Below are positions 45,285-53,129 of a DNA stretch of 64,000 bases, in pieces (the first letter of the stretch is position 1; each line of letters starts with the position of its first letter). This DNA is from Chryseobacterium antibioticum. Its GTDB lineage: Bacteria > Bacteroidota > Bacteroidia > Flavobacteriales > Weeksellaceae. The stretch is taken from NCBI RefSeq assembly GCF_012927325.1, contig NZ_JABBGI010000016.1, positions 1 through 64,000 of the forward strand, read 5' to 3'. The translations under genes and the position numbers were made by a program. The notes under the pieces were generated by a model, which worked only from the letters and a program-made list of their open reading frames with translations, had not been told where the DNA came from and did no database searches.

Positions 45285-46121
45285 ATGAATTGCGAAAAAA
45301 TCAAACAGAAAGTCGGAATCCGGACGGTTTTAGAATCCTTCAATCTTTTTCCCGTGAAAGAAAATGGAAAGACCGCTTTTTATTTTGCGCTGGACAGGGA
45401 GGAAAAAATTCCCAGTCTCTCTGTCGATTTTATTAAAAATAAAGCTTTTGACTTTGGAACGGGGAAGAGTTACGATGTCATTTCTATTGTTCAGCAGGTT
45501 AAAAAATGTTCAGTTTCGGAGGCTTTGAAATACCTCGGGAAATTTGATTTTTTAATACAGCATCAAAAACAAAAAGAAGAAATCAGAACACAGCCTGAAT
45601 ATAGGATTTTTGAAATTAAAAAAATCCAGCATCCTGCTTTAATTCAATATCTGAAAACCAGAAAAGTTGATGAACAGAGGCACTTGGTTAAAGAGCTGCA
45701 TTATGAATTAAAAGGGAAAAACTATTTCGGAATTGGTTTTGAAAATAATTCTGGCGGGTTTGAAATCCGTAATTCGTATTCGAAAATCTGTTTGGGAAAA
45801 AAAGATGTGACTTTGATTCTGGGAGAAGAAAATAATGATGAAATCACTGTTTTTGAAGGTTTTATAGATTATCTGACCTTCAAAAATATAGAAAAAACTA
45901 AAAATTCTGATTATCTGATTCTTAATTCTACGGTAATGCTTTTCAAAGCGATGAAAAAACTTAATGAATACAATAAAATCTACCTGTTTCTTGATAATGA
46001 TTCTAATGGAAATATTACTAAGGATAAAATAATAATGAAATACGAAAATGTTGAGGATTGCTCCTCGATGTATAAGAATTCTAAAGATCTTAATGAGTGG
46101 TTTTGCCAAAGGAAATTATAA
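45285..46121 (+). CDS. Toprim/CHC2-type primase-like protein
   Basis: A 278-residue protein of the kind found in Bacteroidota mobile elements. The N-terminal 90 residues resemble the DnaG/CHC2 zinc-finger region in layout (VLESFNLFPVKENGKTAFYF, IPSLSVDFIKNKAFDFGTGK), although the zinc cysteines are not intact. The C-terminal half has the toprim motifs: FEGFIDYLTF (glutamate motif) and IYLFLDNDSNGN (D-x-D motif) near 225. It probably primes replication of the element. It is the first gene after the iterons. Confidence 0.8.
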   Translation: MNCEKIKQKVGIRTVLESFNLFPVKENGKTAFYFALDREEKIPSLSVDFIKNKAFDFGTGKSYDVISIVQQVKKCSVSEALKYLGKFDFLIQHQKQKEEIRTQPEYRIFEIKKIQHPALIQYLKTRKVDEQRHLVKELHYELKGKNYFGIGFENNSGGFEIRNSYSKICLGKKDVTLILGEENNDEITVFEGFIDYLTFKNIEKTKNSDYLILNSTVMLFKAMKKLNEYNKIYLFLDNDSNGNITKDKIIMKYENVEDCSSMYKNSKDLNEWFCQRKL

Positions 46122-46164
46122 GCTACTAAATTGTAAATGACCACATACTATCTATCTCAAAAAT

Positions 46165-46192
46165 AAAGCTCCCAAAAAATCAGGGAGCTTTT
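46165..46192. terminator. Bidirectional terminator between primase-like and histone genes
   Basis: AAAGCTCCC (46165-46173) pairs with GGGAGCTTT (46183-46191), with flanking A and T runs on both strands. It separates the convergent genes ending at 46121 (plus) and 46195 (minus). Confidence 0.85.
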
Positions 46193-46194
46193 GA

Positions 46195-46371
46195 CTATTT
46201 CTTGCCTTGTTCCACAGAAACTTTTCTAAAATCTTTTAAAAGCTTGCTTAATTCCAAAGCTGCTTTTCTTGCTCTCATTCCTGCTGCCTTATTTCCTTTT
46301 TCAAGCTGAAGGTCTGAATCCGTTTTAAAAGTCTCGAATTCTGCATTAATTTTTTCTAATAGTTCTTTCAT
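46195..46371 (-). CDS. Histone H1-like protein (Hc1 family)
   Basis: A 58-residue, highly charged, all-helical protein: it begins MKELLEKINAEFETFKTDSD and continues GNKAAGMRARKAALELSK, then a FRKVSVEQGKK tail. This matches the Hc1/histone H1-like family common in Bacteroidota, thought to bind and compact DNA. It is lysine and alanine rich with a tandem basic region in the second half. It has its own transcription unit on the minus strand, with a shared terminator at 46165-46192. Element-borne copies may silence or protect the incoming DNA. Confidence 0.85.
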   Translation of the reverse strand: MKELLEKINAEFETFKTDSDLQLEKGNKAAGMRARKAALELSKLLKDFRKVSVEQGKK

Positions 46372-47002
46372 TAAAGATCGTTTTATGTTTTAAAGCTGCA
46401 AATATAGAAGAATAGGTTTTATATGCAAAAACTCTTTTAAAATCGTTTTTCTTGCAGTTTCAATAAAAAGAACTTAAAAAAAACATAATTATTCTTTAAA
46501 ATACCAGAGAAAGACCCCATCGACTTGATTTTAGTGGTCTTACCGTTAAAGTCAAAACTTTGTTGAACCTTCTGCCAACAAGCGGTTTAGCTTTTACGAT
46601 TGCAAATGTAGTTCAGCACCATTCACTCAAAAAAATCTTTTTGGGTTTCTACAAAAATTCTTTCCACTTCGTTCCAACAATTTTTCCAGACACTCCTAAA
46701 ATCCTTCGGACAAAAAGATTTCGGAGCCTCTATTTCAATGCTTTCCATTTCGGTTTTAAGTGCCTGATCCTGTACTATGGTCATTGGCAAAGAAAAAGCC
46801 GGAACCTCAGTTATACGAATCAAACTCAACAAAGCGCTCTTTGACATTAACATAAAAAACAACAAAAAACAACGAAAAAATAGTGCTTTTCCAGCCTTGA
46901 AAAGGTGAAAAAAAAGAAGCCGAGTGTCCTCGATACCAAATCAAATCACTCGAAATTTTATAACTGGCAAAAAGTAATGATTAACAATTAAAACAAAATA
47001 TT
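46372..47002. other. Intergenic stretch with possible degraded coding sequence
   Basis: About 630 bases. Overlapping frames at 46560-46844 (plus) and 46623-46865 (minus) exist. The minus one has a modestly protein-like end (EAPKSFCPKDFRSVWKNC..ETQKDFFE) but no recognisable family or clear start, so I do not call it. CGAGTG/CACTCG arms at about 46920-46955 form an inverted repeat ahead of ssb that could be an operator or hairpin. Confidence 0.4.
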
Positions 47003-47401
47003 ATGAACACAATTATCGGTAGAGTTACCAAAAACGCAGAAATCAACACATTGAAAAACGACAGACAGGTCGTGAACTTTTCAGTAGCTATCAATGACAG
47101 CTACAAGACCAAGCAGGGAGATCGTAGAGAACTGACCACCTATTATAACTGCTCATACTGGATAAGTCCGAATGTTGCCAAAATTCTTACTAAAGGGACT
47201 TTGGTAGAATTATCAGGCAGGGCGAGTTCAAGTGCATGGATAGGCAAAGATGGGGAAATTCGGTCAGGACTGAATTTTCACACTTCAAATATTAAGCTTC
47301 ACAGTAGCGGAAAAACTTCTGAAAATGAACCAAAACAAAATACTAAGGAGGAAACAACTCATCCTTTTGTTGGTGATATAGATGATGATTTACCATTTTA
47401 A
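47003..47401 (+). CDS. ssb: Single-stranded DNA-binding protein
   Basis: A 132-residue OB-fold protein. The start MNTIIGRVTKNAEINTLKND, VVNFSVAINDSYKTKQG, YYNCSYWISPNVAKILTKG, LVELSGRASSSAWIGKDG and the acidic tip DIDDDLPF are all typical of element-borne SSB. The acidic tip recruits replication and repair proteins. It heads the PRTRC gene cluster and probably coats single-stranded element DNA during replication or conjugation. Confidence 0.92.
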   Translation: MNTIIGRVTKNAEINTLKNDRQVVNFSVAINDSYKTKQGDRRELTTYYNCSYWISPNVAKILTKGTLVELSGRASSSAWIGKDGEIRSGLNFHTSNIKLHSSGKTSENEPKQNTKEETTHPFVGDIDDDLPF

Positions 47402-47431
47402 ATAATTAACCCAAGATTATCTAAAAAACTT

Positions 47432-47641
47432 ATGGAATCACAATATAATTTCCAGATGAAATCCCGAAGCGACCGCAGGGAATGGGAGCAGGTAGAAATA
47501 TACCTCAAAATCCATTGTGACAGGACAACAGCGATACATTATGCAAGAAGTTTATCATTGAAATTTGACAAGGAAATCCGATTGACTGAGGGTGCAGGCC
47601 CCTTCAAAACAAGTGGGACATACATTTATGAAAAATCCTGA
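47432..47641 (+). CDS. Hypothetical protein of the PRTRC cluster, 69 aa
   Basis: A 69-residue soluble protein, start SQYNFQMKSRSDRREWEQVE, then RTTAIHYARSLSLKFDKEIR. Basic, with a helix followed by a strand-loop end (EGAGPFKTSGTYIYEKS). Unknown family. It lies between ssb and the next small gene, with two bases between its stop and the following start, so it is part of the operon. Confidence 0.6.
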   Translation: MESQYNFQMKSRSDRREWEQVEIYLKIHCDRTTAIHYARSLSLKFDKEIRLTEGAGPFKTSGTYIYEKS

Positions 47642-47643
47642 CT

Positions 47644-47850
47644 ATGAAAACAAAATCAAAAACCGAAGCTAAGAAACTGGCAAAAGCTTATAGCTATAAT
47701 AATGATTACAGGGATGTACCTATATATATCATTTACTGTAACCGATCAGAAAATTACTATGTAGATACCAACAGTTTAATACGGCTTTGGGAAAGGCTTA
47801 TAGGCTACTATATCAATGGGATTTTTACCTCTGAAAAGGACAATTTATAA
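47644..47850 (+). CDS. Hypothetical protein of the PRTRC cluster, 68 aa
   Basis: A 68-residue protein with a basic N-terminal helix (KTKSKTEAKKLAKAYSYNND) and a tyrosine-rich strand region (VPIYIIYCNRSENYYVDTNS). Not recognised. Tight spacing to the previous gene and 26 bases to PRTRC protein E indicates co-transcription. Confidence 0.55.
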   Translation: MKTKSKTEAKKLAKAYSYNNDYRDVPIYIIYCNRSENYYVDTNSLIRLWERLIGYYINGIFTSEKDNL

Positions 47851-47875
47851 TACTAAAATCAAAAAATACCAAATT

Positions 47876-48430
47876 ATGCAAACCAATTTTTTTAGGCAGA
47901 TAGCCAAATTGAATCTGTCAGGTGATTTACAGATTACCTTTAGACAGACAGGAGAAAGCAATATTATCCTTTCCATACTGCTCAATAATGAGCAATGCGG
48001 AGACGAAGCGAGAAAAACCATTCCACCCCTTACTTTGAGAGGAACAGCAGAAGAATTAGACAACGGATTTTTTGAGAATGTTTCAGTGCCCTTGCAGAGT
48101 GCTTCAGGATTAATGGTTAATATGGAAAGCTTTATGAAACAATTAGAAGAAGCGAAAAAGCAATCCGCAATGGAGAAAGTAAAATCCGATAAAGAGAAAA
48201 AAGAAAAAGAAGCCAAAGAAAAAAAATACAAGGATGCTTTTCAAAAAGCCGAAGAACTCGAAAAAGAAGGCAACTATAAAGGTGCATGGTCAGCACTTCC
48301 AAAGGCTTCGGAATATCCCGACTATGCAGAAACTATCCGCAAAAAACAGGATGAATATGAAAGGCATTTTGCGCATAACCTTTTCAGCCAAAAAGAAATG
48401 CCCTCTACAACCATCAATCAACAGCCATGA
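47876..48430 (+). CDS. PRTRC system protein E
   Basis: A 184-residue protein of the PRTRC E type. The N-terminal domain is beta-rich (NFFRQIAKLNLSGDLQITFR, ESNIILSILLNNEQCGDEAR, IPPLTLRGTAEELDNGFF), followed by a long lysine/glutamate coiled-coil (about 95-135) and a short end. ATG 47876 is used; 20 extra upstream codons overlap the previous gene. PRTRC cassettes occur on plasmids and integrative elements and their function is unknown. The stop overlaps the next start (ATGA). Confidence 0.82.
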   Translation: MQTNFFRQIAKLNLSGDLQITFRQTGESNIILSILLNNEQCGDEARKTIPPLTLRGTAEELDNGFFENVSVPLQSASGLMVNMESFMKQLEEAKKQSAMEKVKSDKEKKEKEAKEKKYKDAFQKAEELEKEGNYKGAWSALPKASEYPDYAETIRKKQDEYERHFAHNLFSQKEMPSTTINQQP

Positions 48431-48603
48431 TAACCATAGAAACCTATACAGCAACCTTACAACATGATAAAGGTAAAGTAAGACTTCAAGTGGCTTCTAT
48501 GAGAGGAAAACAGGGAGCTATACAACAGATAATGGCAATAGAAAATTGCCCAATGCAAGCCATCATCGGACTAAAGATAAAGGGCAGGAAAATAGTAAAA
48601 TAA
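48427..48603 (+). CDS. Small protein of the PRTRC cluster, 58 aa
   Basis: A 58-residue basic protein starting ITIETYTATLQHDKGKVRLQ, then IQQIMAIENCPMQAIIGLKI, ending KGRKIVK. Start ATG overlaps the TGA of PRTRC E. The frame is clean and the composition protein-like: a beta-hairpin followed by an amphipathic helix. Not recognised beyond its constant position between E and C. Likely a real but short gene. Confidence 0.65.
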   Translation: MITIETYTATLQHDKGKVRLQVASMRGKQGAIQQIMAIENCPMQAIIGLKIKGRKIVK

Positions 48604-48630
48604 ATACGTCAAATCAGAAAATCAACAATT

Positions 48631-48849
48631 ATGTTACTCGCAACCCAATTAGAAAGAGTTTTTATCCTAAAAGATAACGGACAGGAAATTCGATTGACAG
48701 ACCCCGAACACAAATGGAGCGTTGAAGCTGTAATGAATTTTTACGCCAATACTTATCCAATTTTAACGACCGCAAAAGTATCTGCACCACAAATCAGGAA
48801 TGACACGGTAGAATACCGTTTTGAAAGTGTAATGGGTACGAAGGGCTGA
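48631..48849 (+). CDS. PRTRC system protein C (ubiquitin-like, Prok_Ub)
   Basis: A 72-residue protein of the PRTRC C family, assigned to the prokaryotic ubiquitin-like (Prok_Ub) fold in comparative work on PRTRC cassettes. The pattern is start LATQLERVFILKDNGQEIRL, then TDPEHKWSVEAVMNFYANTY, ending YRFESVMGTKG. The C-terminal glycine is what an E1-type enzyme would adenylate, and a ThiF/E1 homolog is encoded at 50817. Conjugation to a target is an inference, not shown. Confidence 0.85.
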   Translation: MLLATQLERVFILKDNGQEIRLTDPEHKWSVEAVMNFYANTYPILTTAKVSAPQIRNDTVEYRFESVMGTKG

Positions 48850-48928
48850 TACATTATTGTGGTTGGGTTTTCAGTAAATCAGCTTTAAATCCAACCACTA
48901 TTTACCAAATATCAATCACTAAATTATT

Positions 48929-50095
48929 ATGAATGCAACGAAAAATCATATCGGGAAAAATACAGCTACCCGAACAGCAAAGACAAAAACAACTGCACAG
49001 GCAGTTGGGCGAGTTCGCCCATCGGATGCAAAGACCAAAGGATGCGAACGAAATACAGAAAGACAAAATGAAAGCAGTGCCAACAGCCATGCTACCCATG
49101 CTTTTCTAAAATGTTCGTTCCTGCCCAAACTGAAAGACACGCAATCCGTACAGGCTTGGAAGGAAACAGACCACATGGAAAGAGATTTTTATCAGTCCCT
49201 TTCCCAATTGGCTGAACATTACGGAATCAAACCTACACCGTCAAAGCATTTAGGTTTCCCCTACAATATTGCTTTTGCTTTAGAGGATATAAAAAAGCAG
49301 TTAAAAACTAAGATAAAAAACTGGGACAAAATTCGATTGGTACAGGATAAAAAGAAAACTTATTTTTTGAGCGAAGAAAAATATAATACAGGAGCTACAT
49401 TATATTATATTCCGATAGTTCCCCTGTACCGATTATCTAAAAATCCCAATTATAAACAGGCTTCACAGCTTTTACAGTCCGTTTGTTCGTGCCTGTATCA
49501 CATCGCAGATGTTCCTTATTACAGACAACAGGACAGCTATTTGTACTGGATGTATGAAATGATCTCTGAGTGGCTCATAAATGACGAAAATGAAGATACT
49601 CCTGAATATTCACGTGAAATAAAACAGAGTGAGTGGATTGGTGACTATATGGAGCAAAAAATATACAATCCACATAATTTAGCCCGATTTAAAGAGAGGA
49701 TTAATCGTTTTGAAAATAGAGATTCCTTTGAAACCGATTGTCTTTTATTAGCTTGTGATACCCTTGCCCTCTATGAAATGTTTCCTGATGCTACTATTTA
49801 CAGAAATATTCAACAAGACAAAAGAAATAAAGATAATGACGATTATGATGAGGACTATCATGAAAGAACCATCACAATGGATAAATATGTTTCATTCTGT
49901 GCAGATGATAAAGGAATATTATTTCAAAATTTATTTGATTCTGTTAATGCAGAATTTCAGGAATGTATGGAAGTGGAAGAACCATTCATTGAAAAAAGAT
50001 TTGATGGAGCAAATATCAGCAATAACAGCCTTGATTTTGAAAATTGCATTTTTCCCCTGATAGAAAGATTAATTGATATTCTGAACAGCATTTAA
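48929..50095 (+). CDS. PRTRC system protein F-like
   Basis: A 388-residue protein in the position of PRTRC F. From about residue 60 it reads as a normal globular helical protein: CSFLPKLKDTQSVQAWKETD, FYQSLSQLAEHYGIKPTPSK, LLQSVCSCLYHIADVPYYRQ, then NRFENRDSFETDCLLLACDT. The first 58 residues are a Thr/Lys/Asn/Ala-rich stretch of low complexity. A 58-codon frame shifted by one (48933-49109) also exists there, so the true N-terminus is uncertain. A small hairpin (48859-48866/48891-48898) precedes the gene. Function unknown. Confidence 0.72.
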   Translation: MNATKNHIGKNTATRTAKTKTTAQAVGRVRPSDAKTKGCERNTERQNESSANSHATHAFLKCSFLPKLKDTQSVQAWKETDHMERDFYQSLSQLAEHYGIKPTPSKHLGFPYNIAFALEDIKKQLKTKIKNWDKIRLVQDKKKTYFLSEEKYNTGATLYYIPIVPLYRLSKNPNYKQASQLLQSVCSCLYHIADVPYYRQQDSYLYWMYEMISEWLINDENEDTPEYSREIKQSEWIGDYMEQKIYNPHNLARFKERINRFENRDSFETDCLLLACDTLALYEMFPDATIYRNIQQDKRNKDNDDYDEDYHERTITMDKYVSFCADDKGILFQNLFDSVNAEFQECMEVEEPFIEKRFDGANISNNSLDFENCIFPLIERLIDILNSI

Positions 50096-50106
50096 ATATA
50101 AAGATT

Positions 50107-50820
50107 ATGAAAGATATAACCCATCATTTCGGAACATTATATCATCCCGTTTCAGCACTGGTTATTTATCAGGCTAACGATGATGATAATCGAGATACTT
50201 ATGTGGAGCATTTCGATATGGATAAAAACGGAAATCCCATTAATGCTCATCCTTTGAGTGAAAGAGAAGCTAAAATATTGGCTAACTCCCTTAATACAGG
50301 AAAAGAAAAAAGCAAAGCATTTCTGAAACCTGAAAGTATTCTGCCGACTCATGTTTTATATGTCAATCCGATCGAAAAAGGCTCGGTAATCTGGTACACC
50401 AAAGCAAAGAAAACAAAATTATTCTTTACCAAATCCCTTGAAATTCCCAACGGTACAGCAAATGTTCCCGCTATGCTATGGATGGCGTCCAAACAGCACC
50501 TTACCGTATTTGCACTAACTTCAGACAAAAGACCCACAGAAAAAACAGTTTTATACCATGCTCCTTTTTTTAATGTGTATGAAAACGGAAGTGTCTGTAT
50601 GGGAACAGTTAATGTTGATATTAAAAATTCAGTATCGGTTGAAGAATTTATACAGGCTTGGGAAAACTATTTTTTTAACAGCAGGTTCAGCCATTTAAAC
50701 CATAATCCTACCAATAGCAACTGTGTAAACCTTTGGAAAGAACTCGTTAATACAGACAAGCCCTTTCCGAAAGAGATATTGAAAAAGACCAGCAAAACCC
50801 TTAAAAATTTACTGCTATGA
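50107..50820 (+). CDS. PRTRC system protein B (E2-like, Prok-E2_D)
   Basis: A 237-residue protein of the PRTRC B family, which belongs to the E2-like superfamily (Prok-E2 family D). Recognisable parts are THHFGTLYHPVSALVIYQAN at the N-terminus, ILPTHVLYVNPIEKGSVIWY and KAKKTKLFFTKSLEIPNGTA, then LYHAPFFNVYENGSVCMGTV and the C-terminal FSHLNHN. The E2-like cysteine would be in GSVCMG or near NSNCVNLW. The stop overlaps the ThiF start by four bases. Confidence 0.85.
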   Translation: MKDITHHFGTLYHPVSALVIYQANDDDNRDTYVEHFDMDKNGNPINAHPLSEREAKILANSLNTGKEKSKAFLKPESILPTHVLYVNPIEKGSVIWYTKAKKTKLFFTKSLEIPNGTANVPAMLWMASKQHLTVFALTSDKRPTEKTVLYHAPFFNVYENGSVCMGTVNVDIKNSVSVEEFIQAWENYFFNSRFSHLNHNPTNSNCVNLWKELVNTDKPFPKEILKKTSKTLKNLLL

Positions 50821-51623
50821 CAAGCGACAAAATAAAAGTGCATTTTACGGATAATTACCTGATTAATCCTACAAACCCTGTAACCATTAACCTTATTGGT
50901 GCAGGGGGGACAGGCTCAAAAGTATTGACAGCATTAATGGAAATGAATCATAGTTTGATTCAATTAGGACATACAGGATTATTTGTACGACTTTGGGATG
51001 ATGATATTATTACCGAAGCTAATTTAGGGAGACAGCGTTTTGCAGAATCAGAAACAGGTTTATACAAATCCGTTGCATTAATCAACCGTGCTAACCGATG
51101 GACAGGGACAAACTGGAAAGCAGAAACACAAAAATTTAAACTTGGTGAATCGGAAAGATTGCCCGAAAATTTCTCAGCAAATATTTATATTTCCTGTGTG
51201 GATAGTGTGAGTGCAAGGTTTGAAATTGCGGATATTTTAAAAAGACTGAATAATGGTCGCTATTATGCTGACCGTCCCTTGTATTCTTTAGATTTTGGGA
51301 ATAGTCAAAATTCAGGGCAGGCAATATTGGCTACCATAGGAACAATCAAACAGCCTAATTCCGAAAAATATGAAACGGTGGATCATTTACCTTTTATCAC
51401 CGATGAATTTGGAGATTTGCTAAAGGAATCCGAAACCAATGATGATACGCCAAGTTGTTCTCTTGCAGAAGCATTAGAAAAACAGGATTTGTTTATCAAC
51501 TCAACACTGGCACAAATGGGAAGTTCTCTGCTGTGGAGTTTGTTCAGAAACGGATTAACCGAGAATAGAGGTTTTTTCCTTAACCTGAAAAACTTTCATT
51601 CTCAACCCATAAAAATTGCATAA
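50817..51623 (+). CDS. PRTRC system ThiF family protein (E1-like)
   Basis: A 268-residue ThiF/E1 family adenylating enzyme. The nucleotide-binding motif GAGGTGS is at residues 28-34. It is followed by LWDDDIITEANLGRQRFAES, where D and the NLGRQ arginine are typical E1 residues, and ISCVDSVSARFEI. The C-terminal PSCSLAEALEKQDLFINSTL is the PRTRC ThiF signature. It probably activates the C-terminal glycine of PRTRC C. Last gene of the cassette, followed by a terminator at 51654-51690. A copy of its last 23 codons recurs at 57556. Confidence 0.88.
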   Translation: MTSDKIKVHFTDNYLINPTNPVTINLIGAGGTGSKVLTALMEMNHSLIQLGHTGLFVRLWDDDIITEANLGRQRFAESETGLYKSVALINRANRWTGTNWKAETQKFKLGESERLPENFSANIYISCVDSVSARFEIADILKRLNNGRYYADRPLYSLDFGNSQNSGQAILATIGTIKQPNSEKYETVDHLPFITDEFGDLLKESETNDDTPSCSLAEALEKQDLFINSTLAQMGSSLLWSLFRNGLTENRGFFLNLKNFHSQPIKIA

Positions 51624-51718
51624 TTTCTGCCGTCTGAGAAAAATCGGGCGGCAAAAATGCATTTCCTTCCTTTGGTCGGAAACGCATTTTTGCTGAAAGC
51701 GGTGCAACCCCATTTTAA
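51552..51718. repeat. Direct repeat flanking the IS/restriction cargo, copy 1
   Basis: The last 72 bases of thiF, its terminator and about 28 bases beyond are closely matched by 57556-57720, with scattered base changes and small indels (for example TTTGG versus TTTTTGG). Between the copies lie the ISAs1 element and the type III restriction genes. The copies differ too much for a recent target-site duplication. Confidence 0.8.
51654..51690 (+). terminator. Intrinsic terminator of the PRTRC operon
   Basis: AAAATGCaTTTCC (51654-51666) pairs with GGAAAcGCATTTT (51678-51690) with one internal mismatch. The same hairpin is repeated in the duplicated segment at 57654-57694. Confidence 0.8.
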
Positions 51719-51773
51719 AAAGAATCACTACTGTTGCCTTATGATTTTAAAAAGAAGTTGCAGATTTTATATA

Positions 51774-52918
51774 GGGCAAACGCATGAAAAATAAATAAGA
51801 ACTTTGTCTGCATGGATATACAAGAATACTTTGGAAGCATAGAGGATTTCCGAATGGAGAACAAGTGCATCCACAAACTGTCAGATATATTGTTAATAGG
51901 TCTTTTTACCTATTTAAGCAATGGTGAAGATTATGAAGATATGGTTTTATTTGGTCAAAGTCATAGAGATTTTGTACAAGCCTTTTGTGAATTAGAGAAC
52001 GGGATTCCCTCTCATGATACCTTCAATAGGGTATTTTCATTACTTAATCCTGATCTTTTAAGATGTTGTTTAAATGATTATGGTAAGGATTTGATAGGGT
52101 TATTATCTGAAAAGCAAATATGTCTTGATGGCAAGAAGCTCAAGGGAGTAAGCCCTACCAGTAAGAGTAATCGAGGATTATATATCGTTAATGCCTGGGT
52201 TGCAGAAAACCGTCTGTGTATTGGACAGAAGAAAGTAGAAGGCAAAAGTAATGAGATTACAGTTCTTCCTGATCTTATCAAAGAAATAGATATAGAAGAG
52301 GCGGTTGTAAGTATAGATGCCATTGGTTGTCAACAAGAAATAGTTCAACAGATTATGAGTCAAAAAGGATATTATTTTTTAGCTTTGAAGCAGAATCAAT
52401 CAGAACTCTACCAGGATGTTGTTGGAAGCTTTAAGGCCTGCCTTCCAGAAAGCACCAAAGAAGAATGGGAATACGAACGAGGTCGTTTTGAAGTTCGCCA
52501 ATGCAGCATTCTATCTGCAAAAGACGTTCTGTTAGAGGAAAATATAGCACAATGGGCTGGTCTGAAAACAATAGTAAAGATAGAAGCCACAAGGGTTATT
52601 GGCGCGAAACAAAGCCGTGAAACCCGTTATTACATCAGCGATGAAGAAGACCAGCCAGCTTCCTATTACAATGCTTTAGCCAGAGGACATTGGGGAATTG
52701 AGAATCATCTACATTGGCTTTGGATGTAACCTTTAGAGAAGATGATTGCAGGGCGAGAAAGGGATATGCTGCTGAAAATCTTTCTACCATGAGAAAATTT
52801 GCTTTACAAATCCTAAAGGAACATGATGATAAGTTAAGCTTAAAGAAAAGAAGGGTAAAAGCTGCATACGACATAGAATACCTAAAAGTCTTAATCAAGT
52901 AATTTCATGCGTTTGACC
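51774..52918. mobile_element. ISAs1-type insertion sequence
   Basis: About 1145 bases bounded by imperfect inverted repeats: GGGCAAACGCATGAAA on the left (51774-51789) and the reverse complement of GGTCAAACGCATGAAA on the right (52903-52918), 15 of 16 identical. It contains one ISAs1-family transposase gene, broken by a frameshift near 52720. No target duplication was obvious next to the ends. Confidence 0.85.
51812..52902 (+). pseudogene. ISAs1 family transposase, frameshifted
   Basis: Residues 1-305 (51812-52729) are a normal ISAs1 DDE transposase: DIQEYFGSIEDFRMENKCIH, the DGKKLKG motif with the first catalytic Asp, VSIDAIGCQQEIVQ, and RGHWGIENHLHW with the catalytic Glu. After HLHW the frame ends in LWM-stop, while the expected continuation LDVTFREDDCRARKGYAAEN to the usual C-terminus runs in another frame to 52902. 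One base is missing at CTTTGG, or a -1 slip occurs there. Programmed slippage is not usual for this family, so a mutation is more likely. Confidence 0.88.
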
Positions 52919-53049
52919 TAGATTTTATATTATTTTATTCATTTATTAGAATATTTTGTGTAGGTGAAATATTGAAAAAATAAATGATATTAAAAAAAAT
53001 TAAGAAAAAAGACAGTTATACTTTTCTACAAGATTAATATATTAATTGT

Positions 53050-53057
53050 TAAATTTG
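53050..53057 (+). promoter_or_regulatory. -7 promoter element of the type III RM operon
   Basis: TAAATTTG fits TAnnTTTG, 72 bases before the mod start, within a very AT-rich tract. No -33 motif at the expected distance. Confidence 0.5.
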
Positions 53058-53129
53058 ACAATCATTAAAGCAATTCCTAATTACTACGATTGTTTTATAC
53101 TGTGTTAATCTAAAAAAGTTATCTCTAAA

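Noticed and set aside
46560-46865. Overlapping frames on both strands before ssb
   Set aside because: Neither shows a family, clean start or operon context. The minus frame could be a degraded gene end, recorded only as an intergenic note.
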